NCBI GenBank assembly: GCA_951799425.1
Contig: OX637394.1
Span: 39,798,142 to 39,862,141 of the forward strand
Length of the DNA: 64,000 nt
Direction of reading: 5' to 3'
Source of the DNA: Ilex aquifolium
Taxonomy: Eukaryota; Streptophyta; Magnoliopsida; Aquifoliales; Aquifoliaceae
Made by a program: the position numbers and the translations under genes. The notes under the pieces were generated by a model. That model made no database searches, was not told where the DNA came from, and was given only the letters and a program-made list of their open reading frames with translations. Numbering within the stretch: the stretch's first letter is position 1; each line of letters opens with the position of its first letter. Below are positions 12,135 to 21,916 of the stretch, piece after piece.

Positions 12135-12966
12135 GTAGAAAGAAACGTCCCTGTTGTAACTGCCCATGTTAACATCTGAGCAATCCTCGACAAGGACTCG
12201 TTGAGCATGAGGAAAGATGGACTTGAGTTGAAGCCTCTATAGTTATAGCGAGCGCTTCCACACATCAGCAAGCTCTATCAATGTCATGCTGCTCGTGATT
12301 GGTGAGCAATGAAATTAGCTCCTTATATATTGTAGCAAATAGCAGCCTTCTTGCCAATTGGCTCACAGAAAATGTTTTTTTCTTTATTCTTGTACACCAA
12401 TCATTGTTGTACACTATTCTGACTTCAAATGATGTGAAGATCAATACTGTTTGGTCCAATGGTACTCTTTACCTTGTGAAGACTTTGCGGTCAAGGGTTT
12501 AAGCCCCTTTCTCCCCTCCCTTTCCCAAAAAAAAAAAAAAATATATATATATATAATATATTCATGGATTGTTTGTGTTTGTGGCCATGTAGCAGCAGAT
12601 GTTCTGATATTTTTTTGTAGGACTTCCACCATGACACCCGAATGCGCAGGAAACCCTGCAAAACATTTCCATTCTTTCCATCCATAATGGCAAGATGCAT
12701 TTTGCATTCTTGTTTACCAAAGAAGAGCATTAAGGTGTGTTTGGTAATGTTTAAACTTTTAAGTACTTTTTTCATTTTTGTCCTTTTTTTTTTTTATAAA
12801 TCTTTTTAAGTTTCTTTTTTTTTAGAAGCATTTGTTTTTGGTCTCTGTCTTGTTTTGTTTATTTAAATCTTTTTAAGCTCTTTTTTCAAGAAGCATTTGT
12901 TTTAAAATTGTTTTCCTTTAATTCTTTTGTAATCCGGATTGGTTCCCTTCCACTAAGTTTAATAGT
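12135..12966. other. SPS copy 1 3' flank
   Basis: The 3' untranslated region probably lies in the first few hundred bases; no single polyadenylation signal stands out. An A-run followed by a TA repeat is at about 12527-12556. The rest is T-rich spacer without a supported gene. Confidence 0.4.
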
Positions 12967-13473
12967 ATCTGTAATGGGAAAACAATTCCACTTTGCCCCC
13001 AAAAAGATAACAAAATTTTCAGATTGCACTCTGAAAGATTAATTTTTTCAAATTGTACCCTCAAAGAAATAAAAAAGTTGCAATATACTTGTAGTCTACC
13101 ACCTTATTTTTGTTTAAATGTCCGTCTGTTTTGTGATCATGTGCAAAACACATAATTATATGCAAGGACTTTATTATAAAACAACACCAATTGGAGCTCC
13201 ATTAATAAGATTCTTCTTTCACTCATGGGGCAATATACATTGGAGCTCCAATTTGTGTTGTTTTACAATAAAGCCCTTGCATATAATAACGTATTTGACA
13301 CGTATTACAAAACAGACAGATGCCTAAACGAAAGTAAGGTGGTGGACCAGATTGTAACTTTTTTCACTTCTTTGAGGGTACAATTTAAAATAATTAATAT
13401 TTTGGGGTGAAATCTGAGAATTTTGTCATCTTTCTGAGGGCAAAATGGGATTTTTCCCATGTAATAGTACACA
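12967..13473. mobile_element. foldback MITE (about 507 bp)
   Basis: This is a long imperfect palindrome. The left end (TGTAATGGGAAAACAATTCC, then CACTTTGCCCCCA) pairs with the right end (GCAAAATGGGATTTTTCCCA). Towards the centre, TTGGAGCTCCA occurs on both sides of the axis near 13190-13250. No coding capacity is seen, and I could not fix the target duplication with certainty. Confidence 0.7.
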
Positions 13474-13794
13474 TGATTATCTATTAATATAAAATAGTGA
13501 TGGAAGATTGTATTACTTTTTGTGACAACATTGCTTTTTAAAATGTTACTAAACAGTATATAAGTCTTCATTGTGCCAACATAAACTCCTTTAAAGAACA
13601 TGTTCGATACCCAAACCAGAATAGCTAAGGTGCTGTTTTATAGCACTTTTTAAGGTCATTTTTGGCTTTTTTTAATGTGTATTTTTAAGTACTCTTTCTT
13701 AAGTAATGTTAGTTTTTTTTTTTTTTTTTACTTTTACTTTGCCTAGGTTTACATTCTTACTCTAAACACAATCACCTCTGTAATAGTGTATATA

Positions 13795-15400
13795 TCTATA
13801 TAATAAAATATAATACAATTCAAATCTCAAAAGATAAATAAAATGACGTTTGCTATTCGCGGTTGAGATCTCTTTAAATTTTACTTTAAAGTTAATCTGA
13901 CGGCTAATATTAACACTCCAAATTTAATATAGAAAATAGGGCCCTAAGGGTGTATTTGTGGTAACTTTTTAAAAATGTTTTTAATACTTATAACTTCTTA
14001 CATGTACTTTAAAAAAAAAAAATGTTTGAAAACCGCCTCACCAACATCTCTACCACCACCAGGCCCACCGCCCCACCACTATCACCACCGCCACCCCACC
14101 ACTACCACTGTCGCCACCCTACCACACTCATCGCCCCCACTACCACCGTCACTGTCACCCCACCATCACCTTTTCCACAACAATTATCACCACTCCCCAC
14201 CACCTCCACTATCGTAACCTGTGAGGTTCCTATTAAGGATGCGCAGTCCTGGTGTCCCACATCGGCTAGGGAGGGGGAGTTGTTGGGCTTTATATGTAAG
14301 CCTTTGGCCTTACTTGGCAAGACGCGTTTTCTCAGGGGTACTGGGAGGAACAAAGCCGTGAGGGCCAGTGGGCCCAAAACGGACAATATCTTGCCACGTG
14401 AGGGAGGGGTGTTATAGAATGGTATCAGAGCCGACCCTCGCCTGGTCCGAGGGTGGGCCCCTGTCGTGCTTGCGTGTGGGCAGGAGGTTACTAGTAAGTA
14501 TGCTTGTGCTGCACGGGGACGTGCAGCCCTAAGGGGGGTGGATTGTGAGGTTCCTGTTAAGGATGCGCAGTCCTGATGTCCCACATCGGCTAGGGAGGGG
14601 GAGTTGCTGGGCTTTATATGTAAGCATCTGACCTTACTTGACAAGACGTGTTTTCCCAGGGGTACTGGGAGGAACAAAACCGTGAGGGCCAATGGGCCCA
14701 AAGCGGACAATATCTTGCCACGTGAGGGAGGGGTGTTACAGAATGGTATCAGAGCCGACCCTCGCCTGGTCCGAGGGTGGGTTCCTACCGTGCTCACGTG
14801 TGGGCAGGAGGTTACTAGTAAGTATGCATGTGCTGCACGGGGACGTGCAGCCCTAAGGGGGGTGGATTGTGAGGTTCCTGTTAAGGATGCGCAGTCCCCA
14901 CATCGGCTAGGGAGGGGGAGTTGTTGGGCTTTATATGTAAGCCTCTGGCCTTACTTGGCAAGACACGTTTTCCCAGGGGTAGTGGGAGGAACAAAGCCGT
15001 GAGGGCCAGTGGACCCAAAGCGAACAATATCTTGCCACGTGAGGGAGGGGTGTTACATAACCCCACCACCACCATCCCATTAGTGCCCCACCACCACCAC
15101 CATTGCCGTCACCTTACCACCACCACTACCACTATCCCACCATCACCCCTACTACTCCCCAACCACCATCACCATTGTCACCTATAGCTGTCACCACTAC
15201 AATCGATTGTCATCATCCATCTCAACTATCACCGTCTCCCACCGCTATCACTATCACCGCTCATCCCCACTATAACCAGTGTTTAAATTTATTTATTTCT
15301 CTTCTATCTTTGTAATTTAATTTTAGGTGTGAATACAAATATGTTTATTATTGACCATTTTTTTTATTACAACGTGTCTTTAGGCTGGGGAAATAACTAG
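13795..15400 (+). mobile_element. non-autonomous Helitron, copy A, carrying a CCACC-rich minisatellite
   Basis: The 5' end is A|TCTATATAATAAAAT and the 3' end is AATAACTAG|T, so it lies between A and T as Helitrons do. The 3' hairpin has decayed (GTGTCTTTAGGCTGGGG) but is intact in copy B at 44575-45824, which is its reverse complement over both ends. The interior holds CCACC/CCATCA-rich repeats at about 14030-14214 and 15058-15285, and a TRIM retroelement splits that array. No Rep/helicase gene is present. Pro/His-rich reading frames here come from the repeat. Confidence 0.8.
14220..15057 (+). mobile_element. TRIM retroelement with three LTRs and two internal domains
   Basis: LTRs of 197, 197 and 190 bp lie at 14220-14416, 14544-14740 and 14868-15057. 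They start TGTGAGGTTCC and end GGGTGTTACA (the first ends TATA). Two identical-length internal domains (127 bp; 14417-14543 and 14741-14867) each begin with the tRNA-Met primer site TGGTATCAGAGCC and end in a polypurine tract AAGGGGGGTGGA. The whole unit is flanked by a 5-bp duplication TAACC (14215-14219 and 15058-15062). No protein is encoded. The third LTR has a small deletion after GCAGTCC. Confidence 0.9.
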
Positions 15401-16056
15401 TATATATATACACATTTTATTTTATATACCAGTTTTGTATATGCCCCTTTTTTTATTAATAAATAGTGATTCAATGTTGTTTTCAAAATTTTGTAATAAT
15501 TGCTATCGATCCTGCTCGCAAGTAACACAAAAATGATTACCGCACAAATGATAAATGGCCGTATAGACTGCTGATCTCACCAAATCCCAATTTTCCCACT
15601 TTCTCATAAAAGTTGTTTCATTTTGTAAGAGTAATGTTATTTGAATTTAATTTATTGATATAATTTACCAATCTAATTATTCATAAACATTACATTAATA
15701 GTAAACTACGATATTTATTGGCAATTGCAACCAATCCGATAATTTCAACAAATTAGGTCTAAAAAACATTATTGATACTGTAATGAGAAGTGTAATTCAT
15801 TTGTATGCAGATTTTACCAAAGTTTAATTTCACAATGGACCGAGCTGAACTTTGCAGCTTGTACTCAAAATCTAAAGCATGTTACTTGGATCATGGATTT
15901 TTTTTTATACGTGGTACAAGTTCAGGTACAGGTATGACGTGGTATGATACATCTTCTGATTCGCAGTGTGATGAGAATAAACATAGTTGGTATGTTGTTT
16001 TGGGTCGTGATTTGTTTCATATATGATCGTTTTCTATATTATATGAGATTATATAT
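15401..16056. other. AT-rich spacer with a possible MITE
   Basis: About 15629-15775 has weak inverted ends (GTAATGTTATTTG and its decayed complement) like the hAT-type MITE at 618. A 73-codon open frame at 15805-16026 follows an AG acceptor-like site, but it resembles no protein I recognise and is not called. Confidence 0.35.
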
Positions 16057-16954
16057 TGATGATGCACAAATTGGTCTTTATACAAGATCAACAGTCAAGA
16101 ATGTGTACGGGTGTGATTAATAAGCAGTAAACAAGTAATCAATGGCAAAACAGTAAATAATAGATCAACACAGAGATTTATAGTGGTTCGGTCCGGTTGA
16201 CCTACGTCCACTCTCGGGAACGGCAACGGTGGCCTAGTGTTCTTTATTGATGAATAATGGTACTCCGGAGAGTTACAGCGCATTGAGGCAGAGAGACTTG
16301 ATGTAGAGAGACAAAACTCTCGGTGGAGAGAGGTGTAGTGTGTGTAGAGAGCTCAAGGTGTAGAGGTCTCAAGGAGGTGATGAACATGCCCCTCCATGTG
16401 GAGAGGGGCTTACATTATATAGGTTCACCAAGGCGGTGACGTGAGGAAGAGGTCTTCCACTCTTTTGGTAAGTACAATCATGGTAGGAATAGATCTCCGT
16501 GTCCCGATGTTTTCTCCCTCGTGCCCCTATTCCTTCGGAGGAGGACTCCCAGCTGGATTGGGCTTGATCCTCGTCTTGAGCTTGGCCTTGTCTTGAGTTG
16601 GTGTGACTTAGACTTGGACTTGGATTGAAGTATCAAGGTGAAGAGGAGCAAAGAGGGGAGGAGAGGACCAAGGAGAGAGGCCAAGGGCGGCGCCCACTTG
16701 GAGACCAACATGGGCGGCGCCCCCCTTGGGTACCCTTGGGCGACGCCCACTTGGGTCCCTTGGGCGGCGCCCACTCCCTTGGGATCCTTGAGATACCTCT
16801 TGGTTCCCTTGGTGCCTTGGAGCTTTGGGTGTTGACTTCTTTAGTTCCTTTTGGATTTTCTCCCGATGGTTTGACCCAATTCTGATTGGGCTTTTCTTTG
16901 GGTTTTCTCGGTTTATTTTTATTGGGCTTGACCCAGTTAATTTCGGGCTCATCA
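16057..16954 (-). mobile_element. solo LTR, Copia-like family, minus orientation
   Basis: Read on the minus strand it starts TGATGAGCCCGAAATTAAC and ends TGCATCATCA. A 5-bp duplication TATAT flanks it (16052-16056 and 16955-16959). It carries several GGGCGCCGCCC-type blocks and a leader-like region rich in CTCTCTC. No internal domain is attached. It is the inverted relative of 19684-20589. Confidence 0.87.
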
Positions 16955-16959
16955 TATAT

Positions 16960-17435
16960 AATTATACATTCATCTACACATAATTAACTAATATTTATTT
17001 TAGGGTTTGATTTACAATTTCGAATTGGAAATTTAAATTGATCACGAACCCTTTAAGCAATCATAGTATGATCTGAAGTCGTTAAGAATATCTACGATCC
17101 TGGTATCTATAATCTGAAGCCTTGAAAGTTATCAAATCACATGAAGCATTGATGAATTTGGTTACCAATTAAGCAATCATATTATATGTTAGATTTGAGC
17201 CAAGTTGCTTGATTTGCAGTTTTTGTTTACAGCCCCATTTGGTTGATGGATCACGTTATCGGCTCATTCCCCGACATCAAGTATTCACTTACTGAACTGA
17301 TGCGTCGTGGAATCGAGCCATATAATAAGGTTTTTGAAAAAATGGGGTATTATCTCTCATTTACTTACGTGTAAATACTCGAAACGAAATAAAAAAATAT
17401 AGAACACAAATTTACGTGGATCGGCTCGAAAGTCT
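16960..17435. other. spacer with dispersed direct repeat, copy 1
   Basis: About 17130-17265 (GAAGCATTGATGAATTTGG to GGTTGATGGATCACG) is repeated, diverged, at about 20865-21005 and 25745-25860, all in the same orientation around SPS copy 2. No gene is seen. Confidence 0.5.
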
Positions 17436-17443
17436 ACTCCACA

Positions 17444-19127
17444 TAGGGGTGTCCATAAGCCGGATTATCCATGGGTCCTGTTACTCGGCCATAAAAAATA
17501 GGCCCAAAACTTGATAGACCCAATAGTTGGCCAGCCCAAATCCAATATCCTTAAAAATAAAGGGCTTGGATTTGTCCCCAAATCCATTATCCGGCCCGAA
17601 GTCTAGCTCAGTAGCCCACTCGAAAAAACTCATTAAAACCCAGCCTAAGAACCCACCCGCCAAGCCCAGTCCACCCCACACAGCCCGCCCACCATTCATT
17701 TGAAAAAAATTATATTTTTACACCATTAAATTTGAAACTTTAAAATAAGTCTACCAATGTCGGAATTTGAGGCTTTAAAAATTTAGATACTATAAAATTA
17801 TTCATTATTTTATTTTTATTAATTTTGACTCTACTTTTGATTTAAAAATATAATTTACACAAATATTAAGTTACAAAAATATTCATTATTGTTAAATTAA
17901 GTTGTATATAAAAAAATTCGCGAGTAGGCCCGCCCAACAAGCCCACCCAGAAGTCCCGCCCAATAGGCTCGCGGGTTGGGCTGCGGGTAGCCTACCCCTA
18001 CCCGAAGCTCGGCCCGGCCCGCTCGATAACTCACTTGGGTAAGGGCTTGGACCTACACTATCTAGGCCTGGGCCGAAAAAAAATTCGCAGGCCTAGCCTG
18101 ACCCGGCCCCATGGGCGGCCCAACATATTTGGGGGCCTTAGGCAAAAATTTTAAATTAGGCCCTATTAATATATTTTATAATAATATAAATAATTGTCAA
18201 CAATTAAATTATTATATTTTGTTTGTTTTTCTTTTTTGAGATTCAAAAATATTAATTGAATTTTTAAATTCAAGTTTTATACATTAAAATTCAATTAACA
18301 AAAGTCGAATCGTCGACCAAATATAATTAAGTTAATTTTCTATTGAAGATAATGAGAAAGAGAATGAAAATTTAAACTAACTAACAAAATAAATTTTTTC
18401 AGAACAAATGTAAAAGTTAAAATTTGTGTAAGTTAAATGGTATTGGAATATGTGAAACATGTTTTAATATTGCAGAGAACCAAAGAAATGTTTTAACTGA
18501 TAAATTTTAGCAAGACAATTATGGTTATACTTAGTTTCAGATAGTGAGATACTTCTACTCACTCTATTTTATAGTAATTTTATACGCTTTAAAAAAATAA
18601 TTAAGTAAAAATCTATCCTAAATTTGAAGTAACCTCAAATTTAATCTAAAAAAATATAAAGTTATAATTTTTAACTATTAGTTGATAGACAATGAATTAC
18701 ACTTTTTTTTTGGATAATAAGATAGAAAAATATTTTATTAGGTGATAACACATATTTTTCATATACCATAAACATTGGACAAAGATAAAACACATCAGCT
18801 CAAACTTAAGGGCCCTAAATATTTTTTGTAAGAAATTCTAAAAATTTTACAATACTATTACTTGTATTTAATCTAGGGATCTAATTTTGACACTTAGTAA
18901 ATTATTGTTATTTGATTTTTAGTAAACTTATTCAATAGTAGTTTTTCTTACTAATTTAATGGTCAAATGCATTTAATTCTTAAATTAAACCCAAAAATTA
19001 AGTCTAGTAAAATTGTACAAAAATTTAATTTGGGGCCCCAAAATTTTTGTCCCATTTGGAGGCCCTAGGCAATGGCCTTAATGGCCTAGTGCATGGGCCG
19101 GCACTGCCCGGCCCATGGACACCCCTA
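17444..19127. mobile_element. hAT element (outer), same family as 857-1632
   Basis: Terminal inverted repeats TAGGGGTGTCCAT are flanked by the 8-bp duplication ACTCCACA/ACTCCACG (17436-17443 and 19128-19135; one mismatch). Bases 17444-18109 plus 19107-19127 correspond to the element at 857-1632 in reverse. The extra length is a second hAT inserted near its right end. No transposase is visible. Confidence 0.85.
18110..19106. mobile_element. nested hAT element (997 bp) inside another hAT
   Basis: The flanking duplication is an exact 8 bp, CCCGGCCC, at 18102-18109 and 19107-19114. The ends are imperfect inverted repeats: CATGGGCGGCCCA at the left and CAGTGCCGGCCCA read from the right. A second pair of GGGGCCTTAGGC/GGCCCTAGGC-like motifs lies just inside. 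The interior is AT-rich with no transposase. Confidence 0.75.
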
Positions 19128-19135
19128 ACTCCACG

Positions 19136-19678
19136 GGCGATGCTCAACAATAAAGTTTCACTATCAACAAAGGGAGATTACAAAAAAATTTCTAACCCAA
19201 AGAATAAAACTAAACATGGATGCCTAAAACTGGAGACCAAAATTCGCCAAAATCGAGGGCCAAAAAGGCCTAAAAAAAAATGAATGGTCTATAATCTATT
19301 TATAAACCCAAAATACTTTGTCTCCTAATACAATAGGGTTTCTGATTGGTTTTTTACTTGAAGTGGAATTCTAAGACATCTACCTTTTTAAATTCCTAAA
19401 AAAAACAAAGTTCAAATCAATTTCTTACTGTGATTGGAATATAAGACACCCACAACATACTTTTTTTTATGTCACATGAATTGCATACGTTCAAATAATT
19501 ATAACTGAATGATATAAAATATGTTGGGTTTATAAGAGAATTATCTTACCTTTTTATTTTAAGATCTTACGTTCATAAGCATCTAGAAATCAAACAATGA
19601 CCGAGTAGCTTAAGGTTGAGAGATAGATTGTTCGATGCTTTAAGAAGGCTTGATCAAAGGTGAATCGGAAAGTGAATT
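19136..19678. other. spacer
   Basis: AT-rich sequence between the hAT pair and the second solo LTR. No gene or bounded repeat is recognised. Confidence 0.35.
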
Positions 19679-19683
19679 GTAAG

Positions 19684-20589
19684 TGATGAGCCCGAAATTA
19701 ACTGGGTCAAGCCCAATAAAAATAAACCGAGAAAGCCTAAAGAAGAGCCCAATCAGAGTTGGGTCAACCCATCGGGAGAAAATCCAAAAGGAACTAAAGA
19801 AGTCAATACCCAAAGCTCCAAGGCACCAAGGGAACCAAGAGGCATCTCAAGGATCCCAAGGGGGTGGGCGCCGCCCAAGGGACCCAAGTGGGCGTCGCCC
19901 AAGGGTACCCAAGGGGGGCGCCGCCCATGTTGGTCTCTAAGTGGGCTCCGCCCATGGCCTTCCTCCTTGGTCCTCTCCTCCCTTCTTTGCTCATCTTCAC
20001 CTTGATACTTCAATCCAAGTCCAAGTCCAAGTCACACCAGCTCAAGACAAGTTCGAGCTCAAGACGAGGATCAAGCCCAATCCAGCTGGGAGTCCTCCTC
20101 CGAAGGAATAGGGGCACGAGGGAGAAAATATCGGGACACGGAGATCTATTCCTACCATGATTGTACTTACCAAAAGAGTGGAAGACCTCTTCCTCACGTC
20201 ACCGCCTCACCGTCTTGGTGAACCTATATAATGTAAGCCCCTCTCCACATGGAGGGGCATGTTCATCACCTCCTTGAGACCTCTATACCTTGAGCTCTCT
20301 ACACACACTACACCTCTCTCCACCGAGAGCTTTGTCTCTCTACACCAAGTCTCTCTCCCTCAATGTGCTGTAACTCTCCGGAGTACCATTATTCATCAAT
20401 AAAGAACATCAGGCCACCGCTGTCGTTCCCGAGAGTGGACGTAGGTCAACCGGACCGAATCACTATAAATCTCTGTGTTGATCTATTATTTACTGTTTTG
20501 CCATTGATTGCTTATTAATTGCTTATTAATTACACACATACACATTCTTGACTGTTGATCTTGCACGAAGATCGATTTATGCATCATCA
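19684..20589 (+). mobile_element. solo LTR, Copia-like family, plus orientation
   Basis: It starts TGATGAGCCCGAAATTAAC and ends TGCATCATCA, with the 5-bp duplication GTAAG at 19679-19683 and 20590-20594. It is the inverted relative of 16057-16954 with a few percent divergence. GGGCGCCGCCC-type blocks at about 19865-19960 alternate with AAGGG(A/T)ACCCAAG. Open frames across it on both strands come from this repeat composition. Confidence 0.9.
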
Positions 20590-20594
20590 GTAAG

Positions 20595-21916
20595 TTCCAA
20601 CGAGAAACAAACCTACACACAGAACATTTTCGAGGACTATCCTCTTTCCTTCTTACTTGACTTTTAAGTCTATACTTTTTTTTTCTTGTATTTGAATAAC
20701 TTCCTCTTTACGGCCATTCATACTGACATAGGTAGAAAATGAGAAATAGGACACAATTACCCCTAATATTATGTTGACATATTTATACAGAATACAGTAA
20801 TCAGAATGGTCATTAATTCAATAGCTAAGCTGGCCTTCGTTGCATGTGCCTAAAAGCCGGAGCATCTTAATTATCACATGATGAATTAATGACTCTGATT
20901 GACAATTAAGCGATCATTATTTGTAATTAATTTTAGATTTGGACTAAGTTTCCTTTTTTTCCACGTTTCTTACAGCCCAGCCCCTACGGTTGATGGATTA
21001 CGTTACCAATTGTTAATAAAACAGTCAACCCATTGGTCCATTTCTCCAAAAACTAAGAAATAGTGCATGTCATATGTTGCATACATTCAGGCAGTTGGGT
21101 AATGGTATGATGAATTTAACAATACAAAAATTACAAAATAGAGCTTTTTGTTGTCTAAGTAATCTCGACCCATAAGAGTCGATCTTAACGTAATGATAAG
21201 ATTATTCTATTATAATTTGAACGTCAAGAGTTTGATTGACGTGAATAGGAATAAGACACATACATGTAGACTTTGAAACAGTGAGAGTCTCATGCATTAT
21301 TCTACTTTTTTTAAAATTATCTTGACCCGTAATTAAATTGGATAAAATTTCAAGTGTAATGATGAAATGTCGAATGACTTATAGTATCACCATTCCGTAA
21401 TGAATTATCACGTTAGTTGACGTACTAAACACATGTGATGTGATAGTTATTAGATTACATAAGATTTACATCTCTATTCTAAAATTTTATATTATTAAAC
21501 AGAGTAATTAATGTATCGAGATTTATTTTGTAGACCTAATATGAGGATGTAATGCATTGTAATCATTGAATTAAAAGTGTATCCCAACATTAAATAAAAC
21601 TTCATTATTAATCCAATGAATATATTTTATTAAATTACTAAATTAAGTCTTTAAACTAAGTAAGATGATTATATTAATATGTTTCAGTGATCACCCATTG
21701 ATCAACAACTGCTAGGACTCTTATATATTTGACTGCCATGCAAGGTCGCTTCATTACCTCTAACCCTCTTGACTCTGTACACTCTCTTGTCCTCAAAGAC
21801 CAGTGTGCTTCCTCTATCCTTGGAGAGAATCTCAACCCACATTGCACTACTCTTTCTGGTTTGAAAAAGAGAGACACTTTTGTATTTTATTTTTTTCAAC
21901 TTGTGTTTTTTTTACG
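20595..21916 (+). promoter_or_regulatory. upstream region of SPS copy 2
   Basis: A TATA-like TTATATATT lies at 21721-21729. The leader from about 21740 resembles that of SPS copy 1. A second copy of the dispersed direct repeat is at about 20865-21005. The rest (21010-21700) is AT-rich spacer. Confidence 0.4.

Noticed and set aside
14420-14432. tRNA-Met gene fragment
   Set aside because: TGGTATCAGAGCC is a retroelement primer-binding site next to an LTR end. No cloverleaf surrounds it.
14022-15315. Overlapping open frames of 130-230 codons on both strands
   Set aside because: They read through the repeated TRIM LTRs and the CCACC repeat. Their repetition follows the LTR period, so they are not proteins.
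15805-16026. 73-codon frame after an acceptor-like site
   Set aside because: No recognisable motif, no upstream exon, and it is next to a possible MITE.
16478-20160. Gly/Arg/Pro-rich frames in the two solo LTRs
   Set aside because: They mirror each other in opposite orientation and come from GGGCGCCGCCC blocks of a non-coding LTR.
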